Shown: in pieces, positions 46,198 to 57,426 of the stretch
Layout: every line of letters begins with the position of its first letter
Numbering within the stretch: position 1 is the first letter of the stretch
Assembly (NCBI RefSeq): GCF_002865645.1
Contig: NW_020194628.1
Location: forward strand, 682,001 to 746,000
Reading direction: 5' to 3'
DNA length: 64,000 nucleotides
From: Hyaloscypha bicolor E
Lineage: Eukaryota; Ascomycota; Leotiomycetes; Helotiales; Hyaloscyphaceae
Translations under genes and position numbers: made by a program
The notes under the pieces: generated by a model
Databases searched by the model: none
What the model saw: only the letters and a program-made list of their open reading frames with translations
Told to the model about the DNA's origin: nothing

Positions 46198-46540
46198 ATG
46201 CGTACAAAATTCAACCTACCAAACGATATTTATATAATTAACAGATTATAGTTTCGACAAGCGACACAATCTCCCTCTCAATCGGGTTGGGCAGCATCAC
46301 CCTAGCTATTCTCACTATATTCGCAACGATTATAGTAAGGAACGTCAATAATTCGTGTACGTCTCCCTCTCTTTACTCTATAAACCCGAGGCGTGCTAAC
46401 TCGTATACGGTATAGGGGAACAAGACGTCGAAATGCAACCACTTGCTGCTACTCCAACAAACGGTTACTCCACCAACGAACACGAAATCACCCTGCGAGT
46501 AATGGAGACAGTGCTGGGACTTTTCAGAAGGAGTTCTTAG
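46198..46540 (+). CDS. Tandem micro-gene copy 1: 77-residue single-span membrane peptide
   Basis: Model: exon 1 is only ATGC (46198-46201), then a 50-nt intron (GTACAA...TAG), exon 2 46252-46356, a 59-nt intron (GTACGT, GCTAAC, TATAG) and exon 3 46416-46540. The frame holds across both joins. The peptide starts MLSTSDTISLS, has one hydrophobic span of about 22 residues (about 8-30, Ile/Leu/Ala-rich), a charged turn 'RNVNNSWEQDVEMQPL' and an amphipathic end 'ITLRVMETVLGLFRRSS'. Two paralogues at 47.6 and 49.3 kb keep the same exon plan, which is the main support for this model. No signal peptide cleavage site and no known family. Function is unknown; a small membrane-anchored regulator or partner peptide would fit. 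Confidence 0.65.
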
Positions 46541-47571
46541 GGCTTCCGAAATAAGGAGAAATAGCGCATATTAGAAGGAGAAAACGGGGACTTTCCACGT
46601 CCCTGAGCAAGGGAATTGAGCTGTCGAAAGTGGTCTTTAATAATGTGAGGGCAGGAACATGATAGGAAGATTTGTAATGAATGCCTCGAGCAAAATTAAA
46701 TCAATGCAACATGGGATTCTGCGGATGCACGACTTCATCGCGATTTCTCATTTACGCCAGATACTCGCTCTTTGAACTTGAAATCCGATGGCGCATCTCA
46801 ATTTTTGTGGATATGGAGACCCCAACCCTCTGTCCGCACCACCAATTCTACGCCTCCCGCCTTCGAAAAGTGAAGCACAACCCCAAAAAGATATACATAA
46901 ATAAAAACAATAAGTATCCCTCCCCACAAGCCAACTCTAAAAAGAGAAAAATTAATAGTATATAGAGGGGGATACTTACTGTACAGTAGTATATGGGCAT
47001 CGGCGACCGGGATAGGGGAGACCAGGGTCGAGGTGCATATTCAAAGACTCGCCAAGCCACACTCCGCGTCGTCCAACAGGAGGTGCATATTCAAAGACTC
47101 GCCAAGCCACATTTCGTCCAACAGGCAGGCATCATGAGAACGGGAATGACCCAACTCATAGGAAGCGGGAACTGCGCCGAGTGCAAAGGTGGATTGTAGA
47201 CTCTGAATGGCAGGACGGTGGACGCTCCCTGACGTTACCGGGTGAGCACCCACAGCCGTTTGGCCGCTTCACTTTCTCATCCCGTTTGGCTGGGGTGTGG
47301 ATCTTGGTATTCGATGGGAGCGTAAATGGCGGCGCCCACGCGTGGATCTCCGCAGTTCGAGTGGCTCGGCGCACCTTGGGTAATCACGTATGCACACCAT
47401 TGGTCAAGAAAGTGAAGTGGGGAAGCGTTCTCATGCTGGGAAAAGAGGCCGATTACATTGACATCTCCGACTTCAATCTTTCGTGGTATCCCTCCCTTCT
47501 TCCAATTTCGAAATTACAGTCTTCTCACTAAAGTACGATACACAAGTTGGAGAGAGGCATACAATAAAACA
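46541..47571. other. Spacer between micro-gene copies 1 and 2
   Basis: About 1 kb. The first 80 bp resemble the 3' flanks of the other copies (for example ACTTTCCACG occurs after copies 1 and 3). It also holds the direct repeat at 47031-47125. No other gene is recognised. Confidence 0.45.
47031..47125. repeat. Two-copy direct repeat (50 and 45 bp)
   Basis: AGGTGCATATTCAAAGACTC followed by GCCAAGCCACA occurs at 47031 and again at 47081. Both units end GTCCAACAGG, the second lacking five bases in the middle. A local tandem duplication; no coding role is evident. Confidence 0.9.
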
Positions 47572-47918
47572 ATGCGTACAAAGAGTCGACTCTACCCAAT
47601 CAATTCCTTCAGTACTGACAAATCGCAGTTTCCACGAGTGACATAATCTCCCTCTCCACTGGCCTTGGGAGCATAGCACTCGCAATACTCACTATATTCG
47701 CAACACTTATGGCAAGGAATATTAGTAATTCGCGTAAGTCTTCTTGACTCACAACAGGCCAAACACTAATTTTGGTATTTTCCTTAGGAGAACAAGACGT
47801 CGAAATGCAAGCTCTTTCCCGGCCCACGCACCGGGGCCTCGAACACTATCGTAACGAATACGAAACCACCCTACGAGTGATGGAGACCCTACTGGGGCTC
47901 TTTCGAACCAGAAATTGA
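47572..47918 (+). CDS. Tandem micro-gene copy 2: 79-residue single-span membrane peptide
   Basis: Same plan as copy 1: exon 1 ATGC (47572-47575), 53-nt intron (GTACAA...GCAG), exon 2 47629-47733 (again 105 nt), 54-nt intron (GTAAGT, ACTAAT, TTAG) and exon 3 47788-47918. The peptide starts MLSTSDIISLS, has the same hydrophobic span, then 'RNISNSREQDVEMQAL', a variable His/Arg/Pro-rich stretch, and 'YETTLRVMETLLGLFRTRN'. The bases ATGCGTAC around the first splice are identical to copy 1 although the rest of that intron has diverged, which argues for selection on the 4-nt exon and donor. Alternative: the true start lies elsewhere and ATGC is chance. The three-way match makes chance less likely. 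Confidence 0.68.
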
Positions 47919-49292
47919 GGCTTTGCAGAGAAGGGCTCAACGGAGCATGGAGGTGAATATGATGTTAGGGATGAAGACTGTCCAAACTTGGGCGTTGGGG
48001 GCGAAAACTCTCCAGAGTTGGGCTTGGGCATGATGAATAAATGACATGATACAACTATATAATACAAGCACATTTATACCAAACGCTCAAATCCCTCTAT
48101 CGCCTCGGCCTTAACTTCGGTCTGATGCAAACGAGGATCGAAAGCAGGTTGTGAAAGTGCGAACTCGAGACAAATCATCGACTCATTCTCAGAACCTACC
48201 CATGGATTGGAATCAAGCGACATAATATCGCTCTACCATTTCGGGTGATCTCCCTATCGTAAAAAGAGACGGATGGCCGACTGAGCGGCTCGGCGTTGCT
48301 CCGCAAGACTGACAATTCCATCTCCAGGTTGTTGCAGTCGATCCGATCACGCGAGGAGGGGATATCTGAGGTATTGGCCGAAGCCATTCTGCAATTAGTG
48401 ATGCTTAGCGCTAGGGTACTTGAATCGAAGGTCTGATCTCGAATCTAGTAACTGATGGATCGAGAGAGCAATCAATTTTGTGCCTTACCTTGAATAATTA
48501 TGGCGTTGTCGGTGCTGGAACAAAAGATAGTCCACTGAGCCAACCAATATTGATTCGATCCCTTTTTCTTTATTCTGTCAGGCGAGTTACTGATAATGAT
48601 GGAATTATTTACATGGGGTTATGTGACTGTATGTACCTGCCAAGTAATCTATAGCAGCCGGAGTCCACAGTGGTATATACTTTGTGGCGAAGCCTGCCTG
48701 GAGGCCTTCTGTCATTGGAATGCCAAGAGGCAACCCGAGAGTGGAGTCATGTGCACAGTGTGATTGGGAGGGCAGGAAACTCACACTGACACGCGGGAAG
48801 CTTCGCGAACTGGAGTTCTTCATCTTCCCAGAGCCTGAAAAGGTTAAATACAAGCCCGCGGTCGACTATGCCCAGGGCATGGCATGTTCCAGAAAACCGC
48901 CTGCTCAATCAAGTTCGGTGCCGGGCCACGTTGAGGGCTGCTCAAGCGAAACTGTCTGATTGCCGTGACTCGCGAGACTGGCCTTACACATCCCATCCAT
49001 TGGCGGGAATGAGCGCGGAAATCCAACAACACGATTTGAAGCCTTGATGCATTTGATGGGATCCGAACTAGGGGCGGGAGGTCTCCGGAAGCCGACTCCA
49101 GATTAATGCAGAAACAGCTCAGTCCCGCATGCCTTGCCGTCAGACCAAGGCAAACCTTCGCTAGAAAGCCTTCCCCAATCCCCTATAAAATATGCAACGT
49201 TTGATTCCGGATTCAAAGACATAAAATTACTAGTACTTCTTCCTCCTGCTTTTCAAATTATACCAATACTGCAAGAAATTTAAATTTAAATA
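47919..49292. other. Spacer between micro-gene copies 2 and 3
   Basis: About 1.4 kb. A minus-strand 63-codon frame (48196-48387, MASANTSDIPSSRD start) and other short frames show no recognised motif. I found no fourth micro-gene copy here. Confidence 0.45.
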
Positions 49293-49632
49293 ATGCGTAT
49301 GAAACCGCTGGATCACCACGCTTTCGTTTACTTTTAACGCATGTCTCACGACATTCAGTCTCTACAATCGCCGCCATCTCCCCCTCTATTGGCCTAGGCA
49401 GCATAGCACTAGCTATCCTAACTATAATGGCAACGATAATAGCACGAAATACTTCATGTAGGTTCCTCTCTAAACTAATATGGCAGCAAGAACTAACTCT
49501 CAATTCTTAATAAGAGAACAAGACCACGATGTCGAAATGCAGCCCCTGTCGAACTCCCCTCCCACGAACGAGTATGAAGCAACACTGCAAGCAATGGAGA
49601 TAGTGCTGGAATTGTTTCGAAGAGGCTCTTGA
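49293..49632 (+). CDS. Tandem micro-gene copy 3: 74-residue single-span membrane peptide
   Basis: Exon 1 ATGC (49293-49296), 62-nt intron (GTATGA...TCAG), exon 2 49359-49461, 53-nt intron and exon 3 49515-49632. The second donor here must be AG|GTTCCT (49462) rather than the GTAGGT five bases upstream, because only the former keeps frame into 'REQDHDVEMQPL'. The peptide begins MLSTIAAISPS, has the same Ile/Leu/Ala span ('IALAILTIMATIIARN'), then a shorter variable region and 'YEATLQAMEIVLELFRRGS'. It is the most diverged copy. The donor change means this copy's splicing is the least certain of the three; it could be decaying. Its 3' flank shares bases with the flanks of copies 1 and 2. Confidence 0.6.
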
Positions 49633-49934
49633 AGCTTTGCAGATAGGGGATAAAGGAGGAGTGGAGCTAGAGACGGAGAAGGTGGAAAACTTTCCACGGG
49701 ACGGCGTTAGGCGGGATGGAGCTCTGGAAATTGTGTAACAAAATAATGAACGAAAGTACCAATAAACCTCCAATTGGCCTTACATTCTCTCAATGACCCT
49801 CGTGTACCAGGCACAAATTTAAGCATGCAAAAAGGTATCTCATCATATCTCATAACGCTCCCCTTCTCCCAGGTTCCACTTCCCAGTTCTGGGTTTCGGC
49901 TCCCGTCCCATATTATTACACCAAATTCAAAAGT
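49633..49934. other. Gap between micro-gene 3 and the FHIP-like gene
   Basis: About 300 bp between convergent genes; only 3' flanking sequence is expected and nothing else is seen. Confidence 0.4.
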
Positions 49935-52917
49935 TTAAACATACCTCACCTCCCCAAATAATCCTGCTCTAACCTGCACCAATGCAGCAACCTCTAGCAA
50001 AAACTCCTGCAACACAATAACATTCGTCAACACATGATTGACACTAACTTTCTTCTCCTCTTCCACCTCTCCCTCTGCATTCCCTTCCCCTTCGTCTTGG
50101 AGACTCCCATCTTCCGCCCCCCCATTACTCTCCTCCTTTCCATTCCCATTATCGCCAGGTCTCAGATTCGGGAACGGGATAGGGTTGATCTCTCCTTTGA
50201 AGACTGGGAGTCCAACTTTGCGAGCCAGGATGGATTGATCGACAGCTGCGAAGGCTGCAGCTTGAGAGGCAGGGACGCCATGCTTTCCTAATATCGTTTC
50301 GGCGTCTCGTAATGGGGAGGGAGAGAAAGCTCGCGAGCTTCCCCGAGACGGGGTTTCGAGACCCATTGGGAATTGCGGTGGAGGGACTGCGGCGCGAGAC
50401 GTTGGAGTTGAGAGGCCGTAGCCACCGCTTAAACCACCGCCGCTGCTTCGTTCTTGGCTTCGTCGGCCTCGTGGAGAGTGGGAGCGCGAGGGCGTGTTGA
50501 GTTCAGGGAAGATGCGTTGGGCGAGGGAGTCGAGGGCTGAGATGCGGGGTGGGGAGACGGAGCGGGAGGAGGATTCGAAGCTGGAGCGGGCTGGGGGTGC
50601 CTGACGGATGGGGATTGGTGTTGAGGTTGCGGAGGTTGCCGCTTGGAAGGCTTCACGGCGTTGTTGGAGGAGTTCGTCGAAGCGTGGGATCTCGGCTCGG
50701 TAGGCTGAGACTTGATCTACCAACTTTTTCAATTGCTTGAGTAGAACTGGGATTCTGTTCTCGTCCCATTTTGGGGTTCGTCGAGCTCTCTTTAGCTCTC
50801 GAATCTGCGCCCTTTCTTGAACATCGATGGGATCACCGAGGCCCATGAAATATCGATCCTCCGCCTCCGCTTCGTCTTCGCCGTACGTATATTCGGTCGG
50901 ATTGGGAAGAAGCCAGCCGTCTATGCGCATGAATCCACAGCTAGCTAAATCAACAATTACCCCTGTGAGTGACAGATTAATCTCGATTGAATTCGTGAAG
51001 AATGTTGCTAATATGCCAAGCAAAGTTTTGAGCATGGGATCTTCAGGACGTAAGGTGTGCGATCGAATATCTCGAGGAGCTCCGGGAATCGAAGCCAGTG
51101 AGCCAGCGAATTTTGTCGTTCCACCAGCTGACTTTGGTGCAATAAGGGTAATTGAGCACGGATGGCTTTCCAGTATACCCATACAGTCTTTGACGTGATT
51201 TTCATAAACCTCATCAAAGTTATCTTCCCCTCCTATGCTTCCTGCCAAGCCAAGCAGGAAGTCCATTTCCAGATCGTGAGCCCCGACAGTTCGTGGCGAT
51301 CCATCCGAGAATATCTGACTTGTCCATAGGAGAGTTGTTACGGCATATCGGTGATGTCGCCTCAAAATAACAGAGACAAGCTGCAATGTCACTGAGATAG
51401 TTTGTTCACTTGTCGATCGCAAACTTCCTTGGATGAGATCCACAAGATTGAAAAGTGCCGGCGTGGTAGCATCTTCAACTTGAAACCCTTGCATCATCGT
51501 GGCCAGATCCATTGATTTTCTCTTCCTGGCAGCGCTGACAGAAGCTCGTGAGCCAGTCGGGGCTGGAGTTCTGTCTGGCAAAGCAAGGAGATAGTGTAGA
51601 ATGAGGTGAATCATGTCTGGGTGATCGAGAGCTTCCAGTATCCGCCTGAGGTAGGTAAGGACTGCTACTGATGAGCCGCCGTCAACGTCTGATGATTCGA
51701 GCAGCGAGGGGTATCTTGGTTCGTCAGTTGGGTACACATAGGCTAGAAAATACCACTCACAGCAATTGTTGGAGAAAGATAACCTGAAAATGCTCCAACA
51801 ACGTTGACTTGACTTCGACGGATTTGCAGTGGTTCAAAACATCCTGCCAGAATACCAAATGTGATAGGAATGTCTCCATGTGAGCTTGGAAATCTGGAGA
51901 CGACGAGCTGACAATTTCGTAATTCGTGATTGGATGTTGGTAGTCCGAGAGTGCAAGAATGGGTGGAAGCTCGTCAGATGGATGGTCAATCACCAGCTTC
52001 CGGCTCAACTGACTATACAGCGCTCCGAGTCCAGTTGCCATCAAAGTTGCCAGGTCACTTTCAACAATCCATTGTTCTAGAGCCACCGAGTTCGATGCGG
52101 CCTCGATGATATATAGCAAGCCCGTCCTCGCGAAATCTCCGATCCTTCCATCATGATGGATGTAGTCGATCAGAAGATAGAATAATGGGAAGTCCTCTTT
52201 GTGCGTCTTTCCCGTGAACTTTTCGTGTGCATCTTGGCCTCCTTCTGACTCCTCGTGTTCTCGTGCTGTAAACCAGGCTGGTAGAATCTCGGGATCAAGC
52301 CTGATCTTGGTAGTGATGTTGAATGATAGTTCCACCACTTCAACCTCTGTATCCGAGCCCAGCCGTATGCTATTCGCTCCAGTAATCCGCACCAGCAAAT
52401 TCATCAAGCTCTTCGAAAACGTCTCATTTTCCACAAAGTCCTCTTCCTCGCTATCAATCAACGTCGCGTACAAAACCACGGCTTCTCTGATGATCCCTTC
52501 GTTGTATGAGGTCGTAGCAATCTTGCCTATAGGTACGTAGATCTGCTTCGAGGCTGCAAAAGCGATGCATGGATGTGGGAGTGGCCGTCTCGATTCATCG
52601 CTGAGGAAATTCGCGAGGTCTTGGATGCTGCATCGAATATCTTCCGCCGCTTCATAGTCATTTGCCAGGTTGGATGCATTGCGCCATTCTTGCTAGATTA
52701 CAAGTCAACACAGAACCAAGCTGGAACATCATCATAGAGTGTCTCAATACCAAAAGCTGACTGTATTCCTTCTTGAATCGCGCCAGGCGTTTCTCAGGCA
52801 AGTGTGTGTTGTTGGCGGCGGATTTGTCTAAAGACGTGCCGGCTATTAATCTGGACCACTGACTTGATGGTTAGCAACGATGCAGGTCCACCGATGGATC
52901 ATACTCACGAAGTCCAT
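49935..52917 (-). CDS. fhipA: FHIP / RAI16-like protein (FTS-Hook complex subunit)
   Basis: Four exons on the minus strand: 52917-52909 (M-D-F), 52858-52751, 52692-51761 and 51714-49935; 942 residues, in frame throughout. The family N-terminus is rebuilt across the first splices: MDFWSRLIAGTS and 'PEKRLARFKKEY'. The RAI16/FHIP core (PF10257) follows: 'FPLFYLLIDYIHHDGRIGDF', 'ARTGLLYIIEAASNS', 'LMATGLGALYSQLSRK' and 'YPSLLESSDVDGGSSVAVLT'. The C-terminal third is Ser/Pro-rich and disordered. In Aspergillus the FHIP homologue FhipA is part of the FTS-Hook-FHIP complex that couples dynein to early endosomes; I infer the same role. The first exon of nine bases is short but is supported by the family start and a GTGAGT donor. 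Confidence 0.87.
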
Positions 52918-53842
52918 GGCTCTGTAGAATCATCTCGTCGTGGTCGCATGAATATAATGAAGCTGTAACACGAGTTGGCGGTCGTGATTGCTGATCAGCC
53001 CCTGTCTTTTTTAGCCTGCGGCCGCTCTCACCGCCTTCCCTCTGGGACCTCCACACGCCTCCGGTTAGTCATGATACACCGAAATCTGGGCCGAAAATCA
53101 ATGTTTTTTATATTAACTTCCATAGCAGTGACAATCAAGTTTTTACAATTTTATCGAAGGTAATCCTATGGACTGCGCATTAATTGATTTTATTTTTTTA
53201 AGGGAACCTAAGTGTGCTGGCTGTTAAAGAAAGTAATTGGGGGTTTGATTTTCGGCCGAGGTTTCGGTGTATCACGACTCATCGGAGGCGCGTGGACCTC
53301 CTACTCCAACGCGTGTGAAACTTCGACCATTCAACATCGCCAGCTTCCCTCTTCACTCTTCACCGCATCGTGGCCATCATCTGGAGAACCTTCATCAGTC
53401 TCGAGCGCGCCTCTGCTTCGAAAATTTGTCGATGGCTACATCTCTCAGCTCATACCAATGTGTGCCAGCCCAATGGCAAGCTGTGGAAGGCTCCGCCGCC
53501 ATCCTCGTCCAGAGCCGTATTGTCAAAGATGCCTTCAGCTGCGGTGTATGAGCCTCTCAGCTCTCCTCTTTCGCTGCAAGTGTGGCACGGCAAGCCGAGG
53601 AGTATGTTAAAATTTGTTGTTCTGGGAAAGTTGCATATATGTTCAGCTCGCCTCAACATGTCATGGTGTGTGATCGACGATGATGTTAGCGTTGGCGTGG
53701 GATGATCACTGCAGCTCTACGAAGTTAAAGTTACGACCTTGTCCGGCTTCATCTCAATCCACGAACTTTATCTTCTCCTGGACTTCTTATTTCTCCAATT
53801 TGTCGTGGAACTGTATCAGATAGCAGCCCATTTCACAACAAG
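52918..53842. other. Upstream of the FHIP-like gene; decayed region
   Basis: Frames at 53212-53705 overlap in all three plus-strand registers, as in decayed coding DNA, but I could not identify a parent gene. Confidence 0.4.
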
Positions 53843-53845
53843 TTG

Positions 53846-54285
53846 CCTCAAAGTCACGCAACATGCTTCCTCCCGTCAAGATCCCAATTCCTTCAGGCAC
53901 CAACGCCTTCTACCTCACAGCACTGTCTCTCTCCAGCCTGCCCTCGACAGCGTCTGTGTCCTAGACCGATGGGAGCGCAATCTTCGGTGCGGATTTTGTT
54001 GGCCCAAGCGAGACATATGTGCTCGGCGACAAAGTTTTCGGATCGCCCATCATTACCGCTACCCCAATTTCATCAGTGGTATCGGTAAGTTTCAACTTCA
54101 AAGATACGATGACCCAGCAGCATTCTGTCTCCGTCCCGATCACGAAGAAGGTGGGACCTGAAGGCAGTTCGACCTCGGTTTAGATTTCGGGCTATGCTGC
54201 TTCAGATAAGAATCGCTAGAAACTAACTACGATTACGATGGTTTTTCAAGGTAGCTTGAACGGCCTGCGTCCTCAAAGCTAGGGA
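53846..54285 (+). pseudogene. Degenerate coding segment of unknown family
   Basis: One plus-strand frame reads like protein across in-frame stops: 'VKIPIPSGTNAFYLTALSL', stop, 'GSAIFGADFVGPSETYVLGD', 'SPIITATPISSVVSVSFNF', 'TMTQQHSVSVPITKKVGPEG', stop, 'ISGYAASDKN', stop, 'KLTTITMVFQGSLNG'. Three TAG stops fall where Gln or Trp codons could have been, as RIP would produce. The alternating Ser/Thr/Val pattern suggests a beta-rich, perhaps secreted, protein. I do not recognise the family. A following stretch (54,530-55,090) also has long open pieces but no clear sense. Confidence 0.4.
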
Positions 54286-55299
54286 ATTCACGGATACCAC
54301 GGTAAGCTGATGCTCTACCAGCTTCTTTCGGCCCCGGTTGATGAAACTGGAAGGTTATTTAAAATCAGTACATTTCTTCACAATAATCAATTTTTAGCAC
54401 AGCCGTCGCAATGATATCTTTTGAACATGATTTGCACATTACTTCCTCGTGTTGTGACTCAAATCGGATTTGGAAGGATCTCTTTTGGCCGACAATCTCT
54501 GTGCAGATTTCGCGATTTTACGATTAGAAGGAAAGCTTCACCATATTAGCAGGAATCTCGAATGCTATTAATGTCATTGGTTCCCGAACTTTCAACAGCT
54601 TCCCTTGCAGTTTCCTTACGCTTTGACCCGAGAACCTGGTCGATTTATGTACGACGTTCATGAGATCCCTGATCAGGAAGTTAACTTTCAGCTTAGCGAA
54701 AGCTAACCTCCACCACATCCCCTCCTTCCTCAATCCTCATGCTATTTATTCATCGACAATGGAGCAATCGAGTTGTTTCAGCCGAGTGTGTTTGGAATAG
54801 TTTTGTTACACGAGTCAGTTTTCAACGTCCCTAGTGGGGTCACGATCACTTTTCTTGGCGAGCGATTTTGGTCAAGGCGAGCGTTGTACCTCCTCCCTTG
54901 CATCGTGCTCCCGAGGTCGAGATACAGATCTGCAGCGCGCTCTCCCCGCTTGCAAGCTTTATCTTACATGCATGGTCGCTCTGCCCCTCCTACCAGATCA
55001 GAGTCAAATCTTTGGCCAAGATCAGAAGGCACGGCACAGTTGCCCTGAACTCGTCGAAGTGCAAACTACCATCGATAACCGTGCAGCAAAATAATGCAAC
55101 GGCTGAGCTCCTGTTTCTTGGACGAAATCCAGGAACACCACGCGATCTCTTCGTCCACCCCTGCCTTCGTTGACGGTTGACAGGATGCGTGCGATAAGAC
55201 CAAAGATAACGACAGGTCACAACATACAGTCCTTCACTGCTATCCTACGCGCAAAGCTTTGCCGCATTATACCAATTCCGTCTATACCTTCCCAAAGCT

Positions 55300-55965
55300 A
55301 TAGTCCTGATGACTATTGAAGACAAATCTTGGCTCTGTATGCAGTTTCTCCTTTCGTTAACGGGTAGCCAGCGCCTGCAGCCCTTCCTACCTTGGTTTTC
55401 ATGGCGTTGCCATAGATCTCTCATGTCTCCACAAAAGGTTTCTGCAAAACATAAAAGAAGGTTGGGATTAAATGGCTTTGTAAATTGGATGTGAAGGAAT
55501 TTGTAATTGAACCCAAGATCAAAACGAATGAATGGCCTGCAAGAAAAGTGACTTTAGTTCCGTTTATTCCATGTCAGCTCGTTATAGATCGGATAACATT
55601 TCCAATCCTATCTTTACAGTATTGCCAATAAAGCCTTCAAACGCCTGACCTACCATTACACTACGTCAGGTTCTCGTCTGGTCTTAGAAAAACATGAACT
55701 TCTCCCTACACCACCATGAAACCTCGCTCAGGCGCCACCGACCATTTGAAGTACCCAGGACTAGAGTTTAGTGAGTTGACAGGTCATATCATGACATATA
55801 CTGGTGTGAGGATTATATTGCCCCCGATTCCTGTAGGCAATATCGTAAAGATCTCACGTTGAAGGGACCACGTGAGGCTGTACAGCCCCGGGAATTGGCG
55901 GGAAGTCAATGAGATAGAGAATGTCAGGAGTTGTACTGCGATCAAAATCTACATATTTCAGCTTA
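55300..55965. other. Intergenic, nothing recognised
   Basis: Short frames only between decayed segments. Confidence 0.4.
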
Positions 55966-56503
55966 TCAAGGAAAACTCTTAGGACAAGGAGCGATTAACT
56001 CTGCAAGTACTAAGAAGTAGAAGCAGGTATACCAAACCGAATGAGATGGATATGGCGCCATCCGTAGAAATCGTATTTGAAGACGATGTGTTTGAATATG
56101 GCGTTGAAGATTATCATTCCAAGGAAAAGTCTTCGAATAGCCAGCATACGGACATGTAAGCTTAGTATGCTGCGAGCGACCATGCGCAATCGTGTTCAGA
56201 GGACCGACTCTCATCCAGCCATTCATTCAGTTTGGCCTGCAAAACCTGAAAGTGTCCAATGGCCAACCCCAGATCGCCCAGCTCGCGGTGCAGCCACCGC
56301 CATCCTTGGGCTAAGCTAGTGGACAGTTCGGGGTTCGAGGAGGTACCGACTACCGAGAAAGCTTTTGGCTTTGCACGATATGCCAGATGACTTGGGTTGA
56401 TGAGTATTTCAACAGTGGGTATTTCGCCTTGTCGCAAAGGGGGTTTTAGCTCTATTAACCCCGACTTCCCAATATTATGCGATCGTCTAATCGGGACCCC
56501 CAT
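55966..56503 (-). pseudogene. Possible C2H2 zinc-finger gene relic
   Basis: The lower part reads 'TCPYAGYSKTFPWNDNLQRH' then IQTHR, which has the spacing and residues of a C2H2 finger except that the second cysteine is Tyr (one G-to-A change away). The upper frame (56503-56162) encodes 'LAQGWRWLHRELGDLGLA' and ends at a stop before the finger. If this is one gene it is broken by that stop and the lost cysteine. Both calls rest on pattern only. Confidence 0.3.
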
Positions 56504-57169
56504 TGTCCAATCGCTCGTATTAACAAACCGGGGGGCAGATCATCGAAATTGGCAAAAGTGCCTGAGGACAGCCGCCCATGCCCCGATAACCCATCCCCAC
56601 TCGCATCTTGACGACCATTTAACTAGGATGGTTCCTAATCTCAAGATTCTAACTTCGATTCTACAATCTTCCACTTCCGCAAACCAAACGCATAGAATAT
56701 CCCCGCCGTCAAGTCATAGTTTTTACGATTGAAACCACACAGCGCAGCACGGCATAGGTTGCCGCTAAGCGGATACCCCCGGTTAAGCGAGAAAAATAGG
56801 GGCTAACATGAATCGTGCTACGGGGCAAAAACTGCACTAATAGCTCTCGACCGGCAGGTACCTCAGGTGTTCCACATATTAACCGCGCACCCCACACCTG
56901 CACGAGCCTAGGCGTAATGTAGCTGCGGGAGTACTCAAATACTCTATGTCCTCCGGGTTGAACATTTGGAAATGATGACAGAGATGAAACTGATACAGAC
57001 GTAGATGTGTCGCCAGGGTTGACATCATAGCCGTTGAAGATCCAGAGGACAAATAGGCAGAAATGAACCATGTACCAGGTCGACGAATTGCCAGGTCAAA
57101 TTCACGTTACGTACGAGCATAAGAGATTGCAAGAATTACAATTAATTCCTGAAGAGAAGCGTGAAGCTC
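56504..57169. other. Intergenic, nothing firm
   Basis: A minus-strand frame at 56709-57071 has a hydrophobic start but no recognised motif and no support from context. Confidence 0.4.
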
Positions 57170-57397
57170 TTAGAAGCTTGGGAGCGAGGCTAAATACTCC
57201 TTAGCGCCATAATTAAGCGAAACGTGTGCCTGAGGCTTAAGAAAATTTCCCCCCCAACGTTCGGACGTCACATGACAGAGCCACCCGTCACACTTTCGTC
57301 CCGTGGTGAGGCACTTCTGGCATTCTGGCTTGCTTTCATCGCATCTCATGCACCTGACCCTGTCCATTATCAGCCAAACATAATGGTGAAACACCAA
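57170..57397 (-). pseudogene. Zn2Cys6 zinc-cluster fragment
   Basis: The frame contains 'RCMRCDESKPECQKC' followed by LTTGRKCDGW, the second half of a Gal4-type zinc cluster. The first C-x2-C pair is not in this frame; it would normally come from an exon just upstream, and 'GATAATGGACAG' before it could be an acceptor, but that upstream DNA is the 3' end of a HET fragment. No regulator domain follows downstream. So only a splinter of a transcription factor gene is left. Confidence 0.5.
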
Positions 57398-57426
57398 TCG
57401 ATCCGTGAAAAAGGCTTTCTACTTTT

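Noticed and set aside
47031..47125. CRISPR-like direct repeats
   Set aside because: Only two units with no spacers, in a eukaryotic genome; a simple tandem duplication.
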